In this document: one piece after another, positions 10,862 to 22,300 of the stretch
Position numbering within the stretch: the stretch's first letter is position 1
Layout of the letters: each line of letters opens with the position of its first letter
DNA from: Heterobilharzia americana
Lineage: Eukaryota > Platyhelminthes > Trematoda > Strigeidida > Schistosomatidae
Direction of reading: 5' to 3'
DNA length: 64,000 nucleotides
Assembly (NCBI GenBank): GCA_944470555.2
Contig: OX104130.1
Coordinates: forward strand, 74,777,160 to 74,841,159
The notes under the pieces: generated by a model
The model's input: only the letters and a program-made list of their open reading frames with translations
Databases searched by the model: none
Told to the model about the DNA's origin: nothing
Position numbers and translations under genes: made by a program

Positions 10862-13800
10862 CCGGACCTATACCCGCATAAAGAGGGAAGGTTGGGCATA
10901 GGGCTAGCAACCCTACCCCGCAAAACCAATCCAATCGCTAGAAAAACTTCAAAGCACAAAGAAACTATAAACAACAAAAATAAACTTATTCTTCGCTGGG
11001 GAGTCGGGGATACGAAATGATGCCAGTTGGTGAAAGCCTTCGGGAAGCCAACTAGCCGATATGTCTTCTCTCTCTCTCTCTCTTGATCAAAGCGAAAGTA
11101 AAAATGTGGACATGCAATGCCCACATAATGTTTGAAGCTCCCTGAAAAGGCTACCCAGATCGCGAATGAAATAAGAAGACATAGCATAGAAGTGCTACGA
11201 ATCTGGGAGGAATCTGCAGATGGAATGGAAGTGGACTCTCCAAACTGTCAACTCAAGAGTCAATAAACTACTTCGGTCACCCAGACAGAAACCCCGAGCA
11301 CACTGAGTTTTCGAGTGGCTATCATGATGTCCCCCTCCCACGAGCATCGAAGGCTGTCTCTCATACAGTGGGAACCAATCTCCTCCTGCAGGATCAGCAT
11401 CATGACAGCAAGATGGATTCAAATCAAAGGGAAGGAAAGTTACAATCGTACAGTGCTACGCTGCGCACCTACAAATAATGCAGATGAAGAGAAGAAGGAG
11501 GAATTCTGAAGACAACTGCAATCAGTAATGGACAAGACCCCACCCCAGATGGTGACGTCAAAATTCTAATGGGTGACATGTTTTAATGCCAAACTAGGAG
11601 CGGGCAACACAGAAAGAGAACTGATCATGTGTCGAGAGGCACTCAATGAAGTGATGAATGAGAATGGAGAACTGTTTGTAGACTTCTGTGCATTTAATGA
11701 TTTGGTGATTGGAGGCATTGTGTACAAACACAAAGATATTCACAAGGCAGCGACATGGATTTGACCACTCACCAGATGGACACACTACTAAAAATCAGAT
11801 TAACTTCATCTCAATGTGAAGAAAGTGGATACGCGGCCTACTTGACACAAGATGAAGAAGAGAAGCAGATGAGAGTTCACACCACTCAGACGTGGAAGGA
11901 AACCTGCGTAAGCGTGTTAGGAGGGAAGAAGTCAAAGACAAGACAAGACAAGGAATGGATCTCGACAGACACATGGAAGCTGATAGAGGAAAGAGAGGAA
12001 GATGGTAGAGCAGAAGCTGAAGCAGTGCAGTGCACGGATGAACAACGAAAAGAGGAAGTGAATACAACCTATAAAACACTACACTGGACAAAGAAGTGAA
12101 GAGGAGTGCGCGGAAAGACGAAATACGCTCGTACGACACACTGGAAGGTGAACCGGAAGAGACTGCAGGTAGTAGAGACAGAGACCTGACAACATTATAT
12201 CAACTAACCAGGTTACTATCTGGTAGGAAGAGATCAACACAGATGAAATCAATGAGATAGTCAAGGAAACTTAGTTGCCACCAAACGAAGAGGAGAAACA
12301 AAGGAAACGATGGACTGACCACTTCGAAAAACTCTCGAATCGATCACCACCACTACCACCACCTGAAACTCATCCAGAAATACCACCCGCCACCTCAGAA
12401 CTACCAGTGAATACAAGCCCTCCGACAGAAGCAGAACTGAAGTCCTGAACTCCATAAAGTTGCTGAAATCCGGGAAAGCAGCAGGACCAGATAGAATTAC
12501 TCCAGAAGCACTGAAAAAAGACTCAGAGACAGCAGCGGACATGCTCACACCACTATTGCAGAAGGTTTGGAAGGTAGGAAAGGTACCTGCTGATTGACTG
12601 GGAGAAGGGCTGTCAAACTGCCAAAGAAGGGGGACGTGGACTGCGTCTTTGCAAGGACTGTCGCGGAATCATGCTGCTGTCCACCGAAGCAGGCAAGATA
12701 TTACGCCACATGATACTGGAGAGACTAAAATGTTATCCAGATTCGAAATTACGACTGAAGCTGGCTGACTGGCTGAATTTAGGAAGAACAAATCATGTGA
12801 CGATCGAACGGCAGCGTTAGGCTACGCACCATCATAGAACAGAGCATAGAATGGGAGTCAACCTCAGCGTCATCGATTTTGCAAAGGCCTTCGATCGAGA
12901 ATTAGCTACTTCAACACTACGGTTTTAGTGTCAGAAACCCTAATCAACTTCATTCAACAGCTGTATGCTATATGATGCTACTTGCTGAGTGATTCACAAT
13001 GGAGAGCTCAGTGACGCCTTTGAAGTGAAGTGAAAACAGGAGTAAGACAAGGTTGTCACCTACTATCACCGATGATCTTCCTGATTGTGGTCGACTCGAC
13101 TGGACTGGATCATGCAACAAACTGTGAGAAGCAAGAAGAGGGGCATACGCTGGGTGGACCGATGAAAAGATTCTAGGAGATTTGGATTTCGCCAGTGATG
13201 ATGATTTATGTTTGATGTCTTGTGGCGTAAACTCGAAGATCTACAGGCAAAAACCAGCAAGTTGACAAGAGGCAGCGAAGGAAGATGGGACTTCCTTTAG
13301 GTGAATGTAGGGAAGACAGAGGTGATTGAGATACCCAACCAACAGCAACAACAAGCACCAATCACCATGAACGGGAGAAATCCAAAGCATGTTGTCTCTT
13401 TCACCTACCCACCTAGATAGCATCGTTTCAACTGTAGGTGGTGGCACAGATGAGGATGTCAAAGCGAGGATCGGAAAAGCAAAACAAGCTCTCATTAGTC
13501 TGAAATCAGTGTGGAGATCTACTGCACTCAGCATGGAGAAGAAGATACGGATTTTCAACACTGAGTCAGTGCTTCTATGTGACGGTTGAGGGACTTGGTA
13601 TGTTACGAAAAGCATTTCCAACAAACTACGGACATACATCAATAACTGCCGTCTACGCTCATTCGATGCTGAAGATGAGATGGCGAGAAAGAATACGCAA
13701 TGAGGAACTCTGGCTGGCTGGCAAGGAACCAACCAAGAAGCCATCGTCCAGGAAATATGCAAAAGAAAGTGGAGATGGGTCAGGCATACACTGAGAAGAC

Positions 13801-14030
13801 CGACTGGGGACATGACGCGTCAGGCCAGGCCCTCATATGGAACCTAAAGTGGAAACGACGAGTTGGGCGTTTTGGCTGAGGGTGACATGGAGATAGTGTG
13901 AAGAAATTAAAGCTTGTGGGCAGCGGTGGAGCCAGGTTGGAAAGACTGCATAGAAGAGAGTGAAATGGTGACGTGCTACCGAAGCCCTATGTTCCACTAG
14001 AAACCCAAGGGACAAATAATAAATAAATAA
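10862..14030 (+). mobile_element. RTE family B, longest copy, decayed
   Basis: This copy spans about 3.17 kb from a 5' untranslated region containing a TC run (11067-11083) to the shared 3' end GGAACCCAAGGGACAAATAA and an AAAT-type tail. Broken plus-strand frames show the endonuclease (CAPTNNADEEKKEEF near 11460-11510, GDM-N-AKLG near 11570-11600, an AFNDLVIGG block near 11690-11715). A linker and the reverse transcriptase follow: KSGKAAGPD near 12470, SPMIFLIVVDST near 13070, FASDDDLCLM-like near 13190 where YADD is expected, then a TYPPR-SIVSTVGGG block near 13400. The final part lies near 13600-13950. Frameshifts and stops recur, so it cannot encode active protein. Confidence 0.85.
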
Positions 14031-14245
14031 ACATGAATGAAATGTGTAATTGTTGTTGATAAGAATTATTTAAAGGAACAACTGTGTTGATTTGTACAAA
14101 TGTTTCTAGTTCGATAAATAGGTTTGACGTATTATTAAGAGTACTTCTGACTCCGATATTATTGCTCACAGATTGAACGATACGGTTTGTTTTTATTCTG
14201 GAGTGTATCAGTTAACATCTATAGGTAGTTTTTGCTCCCCTTAGT
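14031..14245. repeat. Right part of duplicated tract
   Basis: Similar to 9905-10140 (GAAATGTGTAATTGTTGTTG, CGATACGGTTTGTT, CATCTATAGG). It is the downstream flank of the 10862-14030 insertion. Confidence 0.5.
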
Positions 14246-14833
14246 AATAATGCACTAAGAAGAAATCGATAGGCTTATTTGAAACAGCGTGTGTTCCAAT
14301 TCATTTGTTACGTCTTTTAACAAGCTAAACGTAACTCATATAAAGAAATTGAACCTTGTTACTAAGTATCATTTGTTTTTTGCTTTCCGAGGTATTACAT
14401 ATCAAGATTTGTACTAAGACAGTTATTATTTAGTTTACAAACTTCTTGTCAATTGATAAAGCACTTTGATTCACTTCTTTATATTCAAGATATGTTTTTG
14501 GCATCCTTATCGTTTTAATGGCGACTAGTAGGTATAGAATAAGGGATTTGTTATTATACTATCAGCTGACTGATCTGGCGTCCTGCTTAAACTTTGGGCT
14601 ACTGATAATTTTCAACGGGATTTATTTCATCAAATTCATCCCCTTTAGTTTGTTTTAATCTTATAAATATATCTCTTTAATGGGCACTTTTAAGATGGCT
14701 TCAAACCACCATTTTTTAGGCCAACAACTATACAAAGAATAAACGATACACCGGTAAGAGATGGGCTTATAAATGAAAAGAAATATAACTTTGGTACTGG
14801 TTGAATAAACTATCACCAACAAAATTACTCTCG
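14246..14833. other. No recognisable gene
   Basis: AT-rich spacer with no open frame or repeat that I can name. Confidence 0.3.
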
Positions 14834-15358
14834 ATATCATCATCATCATTATCAACATAGGACCAGGCATTACTGCGTAACGGTCCGAGTTGCCACACCT
14901 CATATCAGCACATCAAGTAAAAGGTAGTGAGGTGAAGGATGAAGATAAGTGAATGCAGTCAAAAGAAATATAAAGTACGAGAAGAAAGGAAAGAGGAGTG
15001 ACAAAATAGTGAGATTCGGTATAGCGTTGTTAAGATGAGGATAATGTGTGTATACATCTGCGCCACTGACTTCGGTTCTGAGCCATATCACCTAGGGTCT
15101 CCAACCACTGGTTCCTCTTGTCCCGCGGACCCCAACCACCTAGTCTGCATCGTCCTACATGGCTTAGACCAACAGTCAGAGACTTCATACATTGGTGCCA
15201 TGTTTTAGTCTGGCCACCTCGGGCCTTTTTCCAGGCTGGACCCACCTCAGCCAACATTGTGTGACGAGGCAATCTGTGACTAGGCATACGTAGTACGTGT
15301 CCCAACCATCTCAGTCGATGATTGGGACACGTACTACGTATGCCTAGTCACCGATTGC
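14834..15358 (-). mobile_element. 5'-truncated RTE family A copy with snap-back start
   Basis: The last about 90 codons of family A are open on the minus strand (MGHVLRMPSHRLPRHTML, QTKTWHQCMKSLTVG, ending IHTLSSS), close to the full copy at 19056-21974. They are followed by its 3' untranslated region and an ATC/GAT-repeat tail at about 14835-14850. The 5' end folds back: 15269-15305 is the reverse complement of 15322-15358 with one mismatch and a 16-base loop. Confidence 0.86.
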
Positions 15359-16188
15359 TGTGGGTTTTATTACTGTTATTATTAACATTATTCAAATGTA
15401 GTGATTATTTCGCTTAAAGATATTGTATTGAGAATGTATTTATTGAACTACTATGTGATGAGAATTCCACACTGTACCATAAGTCTTGTTGGAAATAAAG
15501 TTAACAAGGTATCAGATTTTTTGTAAGTTAAAACTGTCCGACTTATTTAAACGAACGAAGCCAACACATGCTCATACAATAGGCGATGATCCAAACCTCT
15601 TGTGTGAAGGCTATCGATAATACTACTACCTGACTGCCCAAACCTTAACAGGTAGAGCACAATGTTCGAACTCATGATCCACAGCTCCACTCTGAATTAT
15701 TAGCAAACCTAAGAAAGGTTATAACCTTTTTGTCGTTATCAATGTCGATATGGTAATATTTAACTACTAGTATTTGTAATTGCTATAAATTTATAGTCAA
15801 TAATAATGACCATGTCTCATATTTAGTATGCTTATAATTTCAAAAATAAACCAGATCAGTATTACTAATTACTTCATTATAAATGATGTATATCATATTC
15901 ACCAACTAACACACATCAAGGTAACACCGGAATTGACTTGGTTAGTGTATTTTTTAAAATATCAAATACACGAAAAAGATAATTCAGACATGTTGATAAG
16001 GGAATCACAGAATAAATAATACATAAGATGACAGCCTCAATAAATAAGATAGTGGAAAAACATATTTGAAGAGAATTGTTTGCAATGCAGTATGAAAAAG
16101 GAATGTTAATTTGAATAGACATAATGGTTAAATAATGAGATTCTGATACTACACACTTGTGTATTTCCTACAGACAATAAATGCTAGA
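15359..16188. other. 3' flank of ACOT8, no gene recognised
   Basis: AT-rich. It should contain the ACOT8 3' untranslated region on the minus strand. No clear AATAAA is seen close downstream of the stop codon. 15540-15720 has weakly tRNA-like words but no convincing A/B box pair. Confidence 0.35.
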
Positions 16189-16343
16189 TTATTTTCCCAC
16201 TTGTCTTGCAAATTCATCCAATGATGTGTAGGATGAATTCGGTTTCAACTGTTGAGTTCGCATTAGACCTTGTTGAGCCATACTTGCCAGTAAATGACCG
16301 TCTTTATTCCAAATTTCTCCATATGAAAGTGTTAAGGCTCCAC
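16189..16343 (-). CDS. ACOT8: ACOT8 coding exon 6 and stop
   Basis: Residues 269-319: GGALTLSYGEIWNKDGHLLA, MAQQGLMR with catalytic Q292, then a tail ending FARQVGK and TAA. Acceptor AATATAG. Confidence 0.94.
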
Positions 16344-19300
16344 CTATATTATGATAAGAAGTAATAACATAATAAAAACTGCAATTGACAACATACAAAG
16401 CTGAGTAATCTAAACGGTTTCAAAGTAATGAATGATAATTTTTTTTAAAAAAAAAAAGTTATTAGTCAAAGCTTTATATATTCGTAAAGTAGTAGTAAAC
16501 ACACAAGCATTGTGCCATGTGAGAATCTTCTATTTATTTCAACTTGTGAAACTGAGCCGTATCATGAGCTGTCACACAAATTCGACTTACACCTTAATAC
16601 ATAAACATCAATTGAGATGCTGAAAATAAAATAAATGACTAACATGAAATCAGATTCAACTTGTCATAAATAAAGCAACCTATAACATATTTAGTAGTGA
16701 TGAGCAACAGTGAAATTCAGGGTATATGCTTATTCCTCTATCTTGAAAATCCATATTCGAGTATACTTCCATCCCTTACTATGCTGATATTTCTATTGAA
16801 AAACAAACTCAGCCAATTATCACTTCAAATGATGAATGAAGAGATATTCATTGTTAAATTAGGATAACCAATTGCTGCACAATCCCACATCAGTTTTAAA
16901 TTACAAATCTTTGGTGATATTTACATTTATCATGTAAATAAATGAGAACAGATACACCTTACACTTTCCCATAGTTATTGTGTGGCATGGGGTAACTAGA
17001 AAATATAGAGGAGAGTGTACAATGTCTACTAGTGATAATTTACACTGTAATCACAGTACAGTGTCAAATTATATAGGAGACTTGCCAATATAAGTCATCA
17101 TACACTCTCTATTTCGTGTAGTAACAATTATGTAAATATACTGATTGGATAAATATCCACTACATTTTATGAGGTCGGTTTCTTTTATTGTTTACACGTC
17201 AGCTTTCATAAAAGAAGCCGGTGACAAATAGACAACAGAATGAGATACGCACTGGCTGGAATCGTCTGAAAGCGTGTATTAACGGAGGTATTGGTGAAAA
17301 GAAGAGATAATTCAGCGAAGAAAATTTTCTTTCTCGATAATATCACTTTCTAAAACTGCACCATCATACTTATATACATTATAAACATATGACAGTAGTC
17401 TATTATTAAACGATAGGGTATAATTGCATGATTAGGCTAGTACTAAAAGACTGAAATCAAGAATGGAGAGTAGTTGCGTAATAGTCTTTTAGACAATGGA
17501 AATAACGAGGAAGGCAGGGAGTTGGGCAAGGTGAAAATTGTTGGTAGATGAGAAATGCGAATACTCATTGTCCACTTGACAGATAGATGGATGTAAAGAA
17601 GGTGAAGAATGAGACAAGAGTTATAATGATGGTGGTAATAATAAAGAAACTAATTATGAGGAAATCGACAGAGTTGTGAAAGTGTTAGGACGATGGTAAG
17701 ACAAGAGATTGAACATACTTCTTCTACGCACAGAGATCAGGTTTGAATTGATGAGTTGTCAGTGCTTCTGCTGTGCCCAACTGTCGAAGGCGTACTCCTT
17801 TTGAACTATTCCATCTGACCCTATAAATGACACTGAAGGAGGACTCTGGTCGAGCTATATGTGTCCAGAGTTGACCATACGTTCAATTCTTGAACATTTG
17901 GTCAACTCGACATATAACTGGACTAGAGGCTTCATTCGGTTTCATTTATTGAGTCAAACCTGCATGCAATCACTTATCTTACCATGGTCTTAAAACTTCC
18001 ACATTTTTCGATTTCATTATAATTAGTTAGTTTGTTATTACCACTTTCATTATAACCCTTGTCTCATTCTTCACCTTCTTTACATCTATCCATCTGCTGT
18101 CAAGTGGACAGTCAGTATTCGCATTTCTCATGTACCAATCTCTTTGTCTTCCTCGTTATTTCTATTGTCTAAACGATTATTACGCAATTGCTCTCCATTC
18201 TTGATTTCAGTCTTTTTAGTACATTTGATGACGCAATCGTATCCTATTACTTAATAATAGACTACTGTTATATGTTTATAATGTATACAAATATGATGGT
18301 GCAGTTTTAGAAAGTGATATCATCGAGAAAAAAATTTTCTTCAGTGAATCATCTCTTCTTTTCTCTACGATCCCATGGACATGTTTCACTGTCTAGAGTT
18401 TAACGGAGGTACTGTAACAAAAGGTGAATCATTGCTTCCAGATATGTGATAACTTTCCAAGCTACATTGAATTGTAGTAAAATGCAATAATTTCAATTGA
18501 AGGTAGTCTGCAAGAAGATTAGAATACAGCTAGATTGTATTTTTCTCTCTTTCTAACATCATCTACTTCAATGAAGTAAATATCACCTCTTGTATTGTTG
18601 AATCAGTAGAGAAATTTGTCATGTGTGATAATTGAACTGTCTCATACATTTAGAAAATTCATTAAAAAACATGACACTACTTTTTATTTGTCTCATCTGA
18701 AAGGCTGTTCAACAAATGAGTTTTCATAATGTTTTTTTGAAACAGATATGATCATGCTGTGACTAACCAACACTCATTGAATGAATAGGAGGAATAACTT
18801 GTTTCATAAACATCGAATATATATTACAAAGCTTGAAAACCTTCAGACTACGCACATGTATACATCATCATCATTATCAACATAGGACCAGGCATTACTG
18901 CGTAACGGTCCGAGTTGCCACACCTCATATCAGCACATCAAGTAAAAAGGTAGTGAGGAGAAGAATGAAGATAAGTGAATGCAGTCAAAAGAAATATAAA
19001 GTACGAGAAGAAAGGAAAGAGGAGTGACAAAATAGTGAGATTCGGTATAGCGTTGTTAAGATGAGGATAATGTGTGTATACATCTGCGCCACTGACTTCG
19101 GTTCTGAGCCATATCACCTAGGGTCTCCAACCACTGGTTCCTCTTGTCCCGTGGACCCCAACCACCTAGTCTGCATCGTCCTACATGGCTTAAACCAACA
19201 GTCAGAGACTTCATACATTGGTGCCATGTTTTAGTCTGGCCACCTCGGGCCTTTTTCCAGCCTGAACCCACCTCAGCCAACATTGTGTGACGAGGCAATC

Positions 19301-22300
19301 GGTGACTAGGCATACGTAGTACGTGTCCCAACCATCTCAGTCGATGAAGGTTCACAACCTCGTCGACTGACTTACCTCTTCTCCCTAAAACTCTACACCT
19401 AACTTCTGCATTACTCACATGGTGACACCACGGAATACGTCCTATACTACGAAGGCAACGGTGGTCAAACACCTGTAACCTTTTTTTGTCTTCCACTTTC
19501 AATGGCCATGTTTCACAGCCATACAGTAGAACAGAGCGGACTGCTGTGCAGTACACGCGACCCTTAATAGACAAACGAATATCACGGCGGCGCCATAGGT
19601 GGCGCAAATTGGCAAAAGCCAATCGAGCCTTTTGTATCCGTGCAGAAATCTCATCGGCAACTAACCCACCAGGGTTGATCCTACTTCCCAGGTAAGTGAA
19701 GTGGTCAACACACTCAACCACTTCACTCTCTATTGTTAACCGCGGTACCGCTGAAGACCAGTCCTGGAGCAAAAATTTGCATTTGGGTGGTGAAAATCGC
19801 ATCCCAAACATTCTCAAATTCCCACTCAAAGTGTTCAGAAGACTCTGCATCTTGTCAGCGTCTTCACCTAACAGGACTATGTCATCTGCATATTCTAGAT
19901 CTAAGGAAAATTCACCTGTGATCCGGTCAACGTCTTTGTAATTAGGTGACGAGAGGGAAACCTCCATAAGAATATCTATGATAAAATTAAATAAGAATGG
20001 GGATAGTGGGCATCCTTGACGGACACCACTTGATGAGTATAGCTCCCTGGACAACTCACCATAGGCTCTAACATGCCCACAAGTGTTCGAGTAGAGAGCT
20101 TTCAATAAGGTGATGTACTTACTAGGCACGCCTTTCAGTGACAGACACTGCCATAAGACTTCTCGATCAACGGAGTCAAATGCCGCCTTCAGGTCGAGAA
20201 ATACAGCTATTGTCGGGCGTCTGTAAGCATGCCTATGTTCCAGGACCTGGCGCAGTGTGAATATTTGGTCGATACATCCACGGCCAGGTCTAAAGCCTGC
20301 CTGGTTTTCTCGGGCTTGCTGTTCCCGAGCTCCACTCAGGCGTCGGAGAATTATAGAACTTAGGATCTTAGACACTATGTTTGTCAGGCTGATTCCTCTG
20401 TGGTTATCACAAGAGGACTTCTCGCCTTTCTTGAAGACTGGGATGATGAGTGACTTAGACCAGTCGGAGGGGATCGTATTTGATTCCCATATACTGGCTA
20501 ACACTTCCGTTAGCCTGACTAAGAGAACTCTACCACCATTCTTGTATACCTCAGCAGGTAGTCCGTCTGGTCCTGCTGCCCTTCCCCGTTTCAGGCTACC
20601 TACCGCTTTCTCAACTTCTTCTAGTGTTGGGGGACCTGTCTCTATGTCCCATTCAGGGTCCGACTGGATAGCGGGCAGCGCAATGGTGGCTGGAGGCCAG
20701 TTAAACTGTTCCTCAAAGTGTTCTGCCCATCGTCCCAGTCGCCTTCCCTGCGAGTGAATCGCCGATCCGTCCTTCTCCGCTATAACCTCACTAACTGTTG
20801 TTGACCATTTCCCCCCAGTCTCCTTAATAAGTCTAAATAACTGTCTACTGTTACCGATCGCCGCTGCCTTTTCCATCTCTTTAGCCTTTGCTGCCCACCA
20901 CTGTTCACGATCGTTGCGCAGACTTTTCGTCAGTTTATTTTTAAGTTGCGCTCGCTCTTCATTGTACTCAGAGCCTGCAGGGATGCATTCACGTGCATCC
21001 ATTAGTTTGGAAGAAGCTGCTGATATCCACTGGCTCTTTTTAGCCATTATCTTGGAGTCGGCTACAGTCTCCAGTGCTGCTTTTACAGTAGACTGAAGAT
21101 GGCACCAAGCTTCTTCTGGATGAGTGACAGTCTTTTGTTCCGATAACTGCCTAGCCAACTTCTCACTGAACACGGCTTTGGTGTTTTCGTTGTCCAGCAG
21201 AACTCGTAGTGGTTTTGTTGCCAAATTTTTTCTACGTCCATTGAGACGCAGGCATATACGTGCTCGGACCAACGCATGATCGCTGTCCAAACACGTACTC
21301 CAGAAGGAGCGGCAGTCTTCCACCGATCCTCTCCAGCGATGACTAATAGCAATGTGGTCTATCTGTGTCCATCGCTGAGTCGAGCTCGGTGGACGCCAGG
21401 TCAGACAGTGCCTTTCTTTATGTCTGAAATTTGTGCTGGCTAAAAATAGGCGGTTATCTGAGCATAGTTGTAATAGGCGATCACCGTTATCTGTACGTTC
21501 AGCTGGGATTCCGAAAGTGCCACCTAAGTGCCTTTCTGCCTCACTCAGTCTACCCACCTGTGCGTTGAGGTCACCTGCAACAACCACTACGTCCGAACGT
21601 TTGGCTTTCGAGAGGAGGTTAGACAGTTTATGGTAGAACTCGTCCTTCACTTCATCCGAACTACAGTCAGTGGGTGCGTAAGCAGAGATTACAAAGAGAC
21701 AACGGCGAGTCTCACTATTCCTTTTAGTTCTCACTGTGCCGTTCAGCCTCATAGCGCAGAGGCGACTATCAACTGGGATCCAGTCTAGTAGTGAGTTTTC
21801 TGCCCTGGTGCTTAATGCTATACCTACACCTGCAAGACCACGAGAGCTAGCTATCGAATCTCCAGAAACTCGAAGGGTGAATTTTGCAGATTCACCAGAT
21901 TGGTCAGGAGAGGTCAGGTGAATAACCACACTTGGGTCCTGTATGCGTGTCTCACAAACACAGCACACATCCATGCCCGAGTTGCTAGAGTCTTTGCCAA
22001 CGAAGCCTGTTGGCCAATTTGACGGAGGGTGCGGACATTGAAGGCTCCAATATGTAATTTGGAGCGTGGTTTAAGGAGACCAGGGATGCTGTTCTGTGGA
22101 CTCAGATCGTTGTCGAAGGCTGCAGAGGTAGGAGAAATTGAAGATGATGCAGCATCATTAATTAAGAGACGTGAAGGAAGATTAGAAGGTAATGATGGAG
22201 GAGGAGGATAGCAGTCAGAAGAAACTTGGGTGCTGACAGAGTTGTGAGGGCGGTTGACACTTCCCGGCTGCCCACACCGTGGAAGGCTATTTCTTCTTAA

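Noticed and set aside
11755..12139. Pair of 114-codon frames on opposite strands
   Set aside because: Both overlap the family B linker between endonuclease and reverse transcriptase; the plus frame is a broken element part, the minus its shadow.
13241..13813. 190-codon minus-strand frame
   Set aside because: Antisense of the family B element at 10862-14030; the sense translation carries the reverse transcriptase motifs.
20257..20757. 166-codon plus-strand frame
   Set aside because: Shadow of the 972-codon family A ORF on the minus strand.
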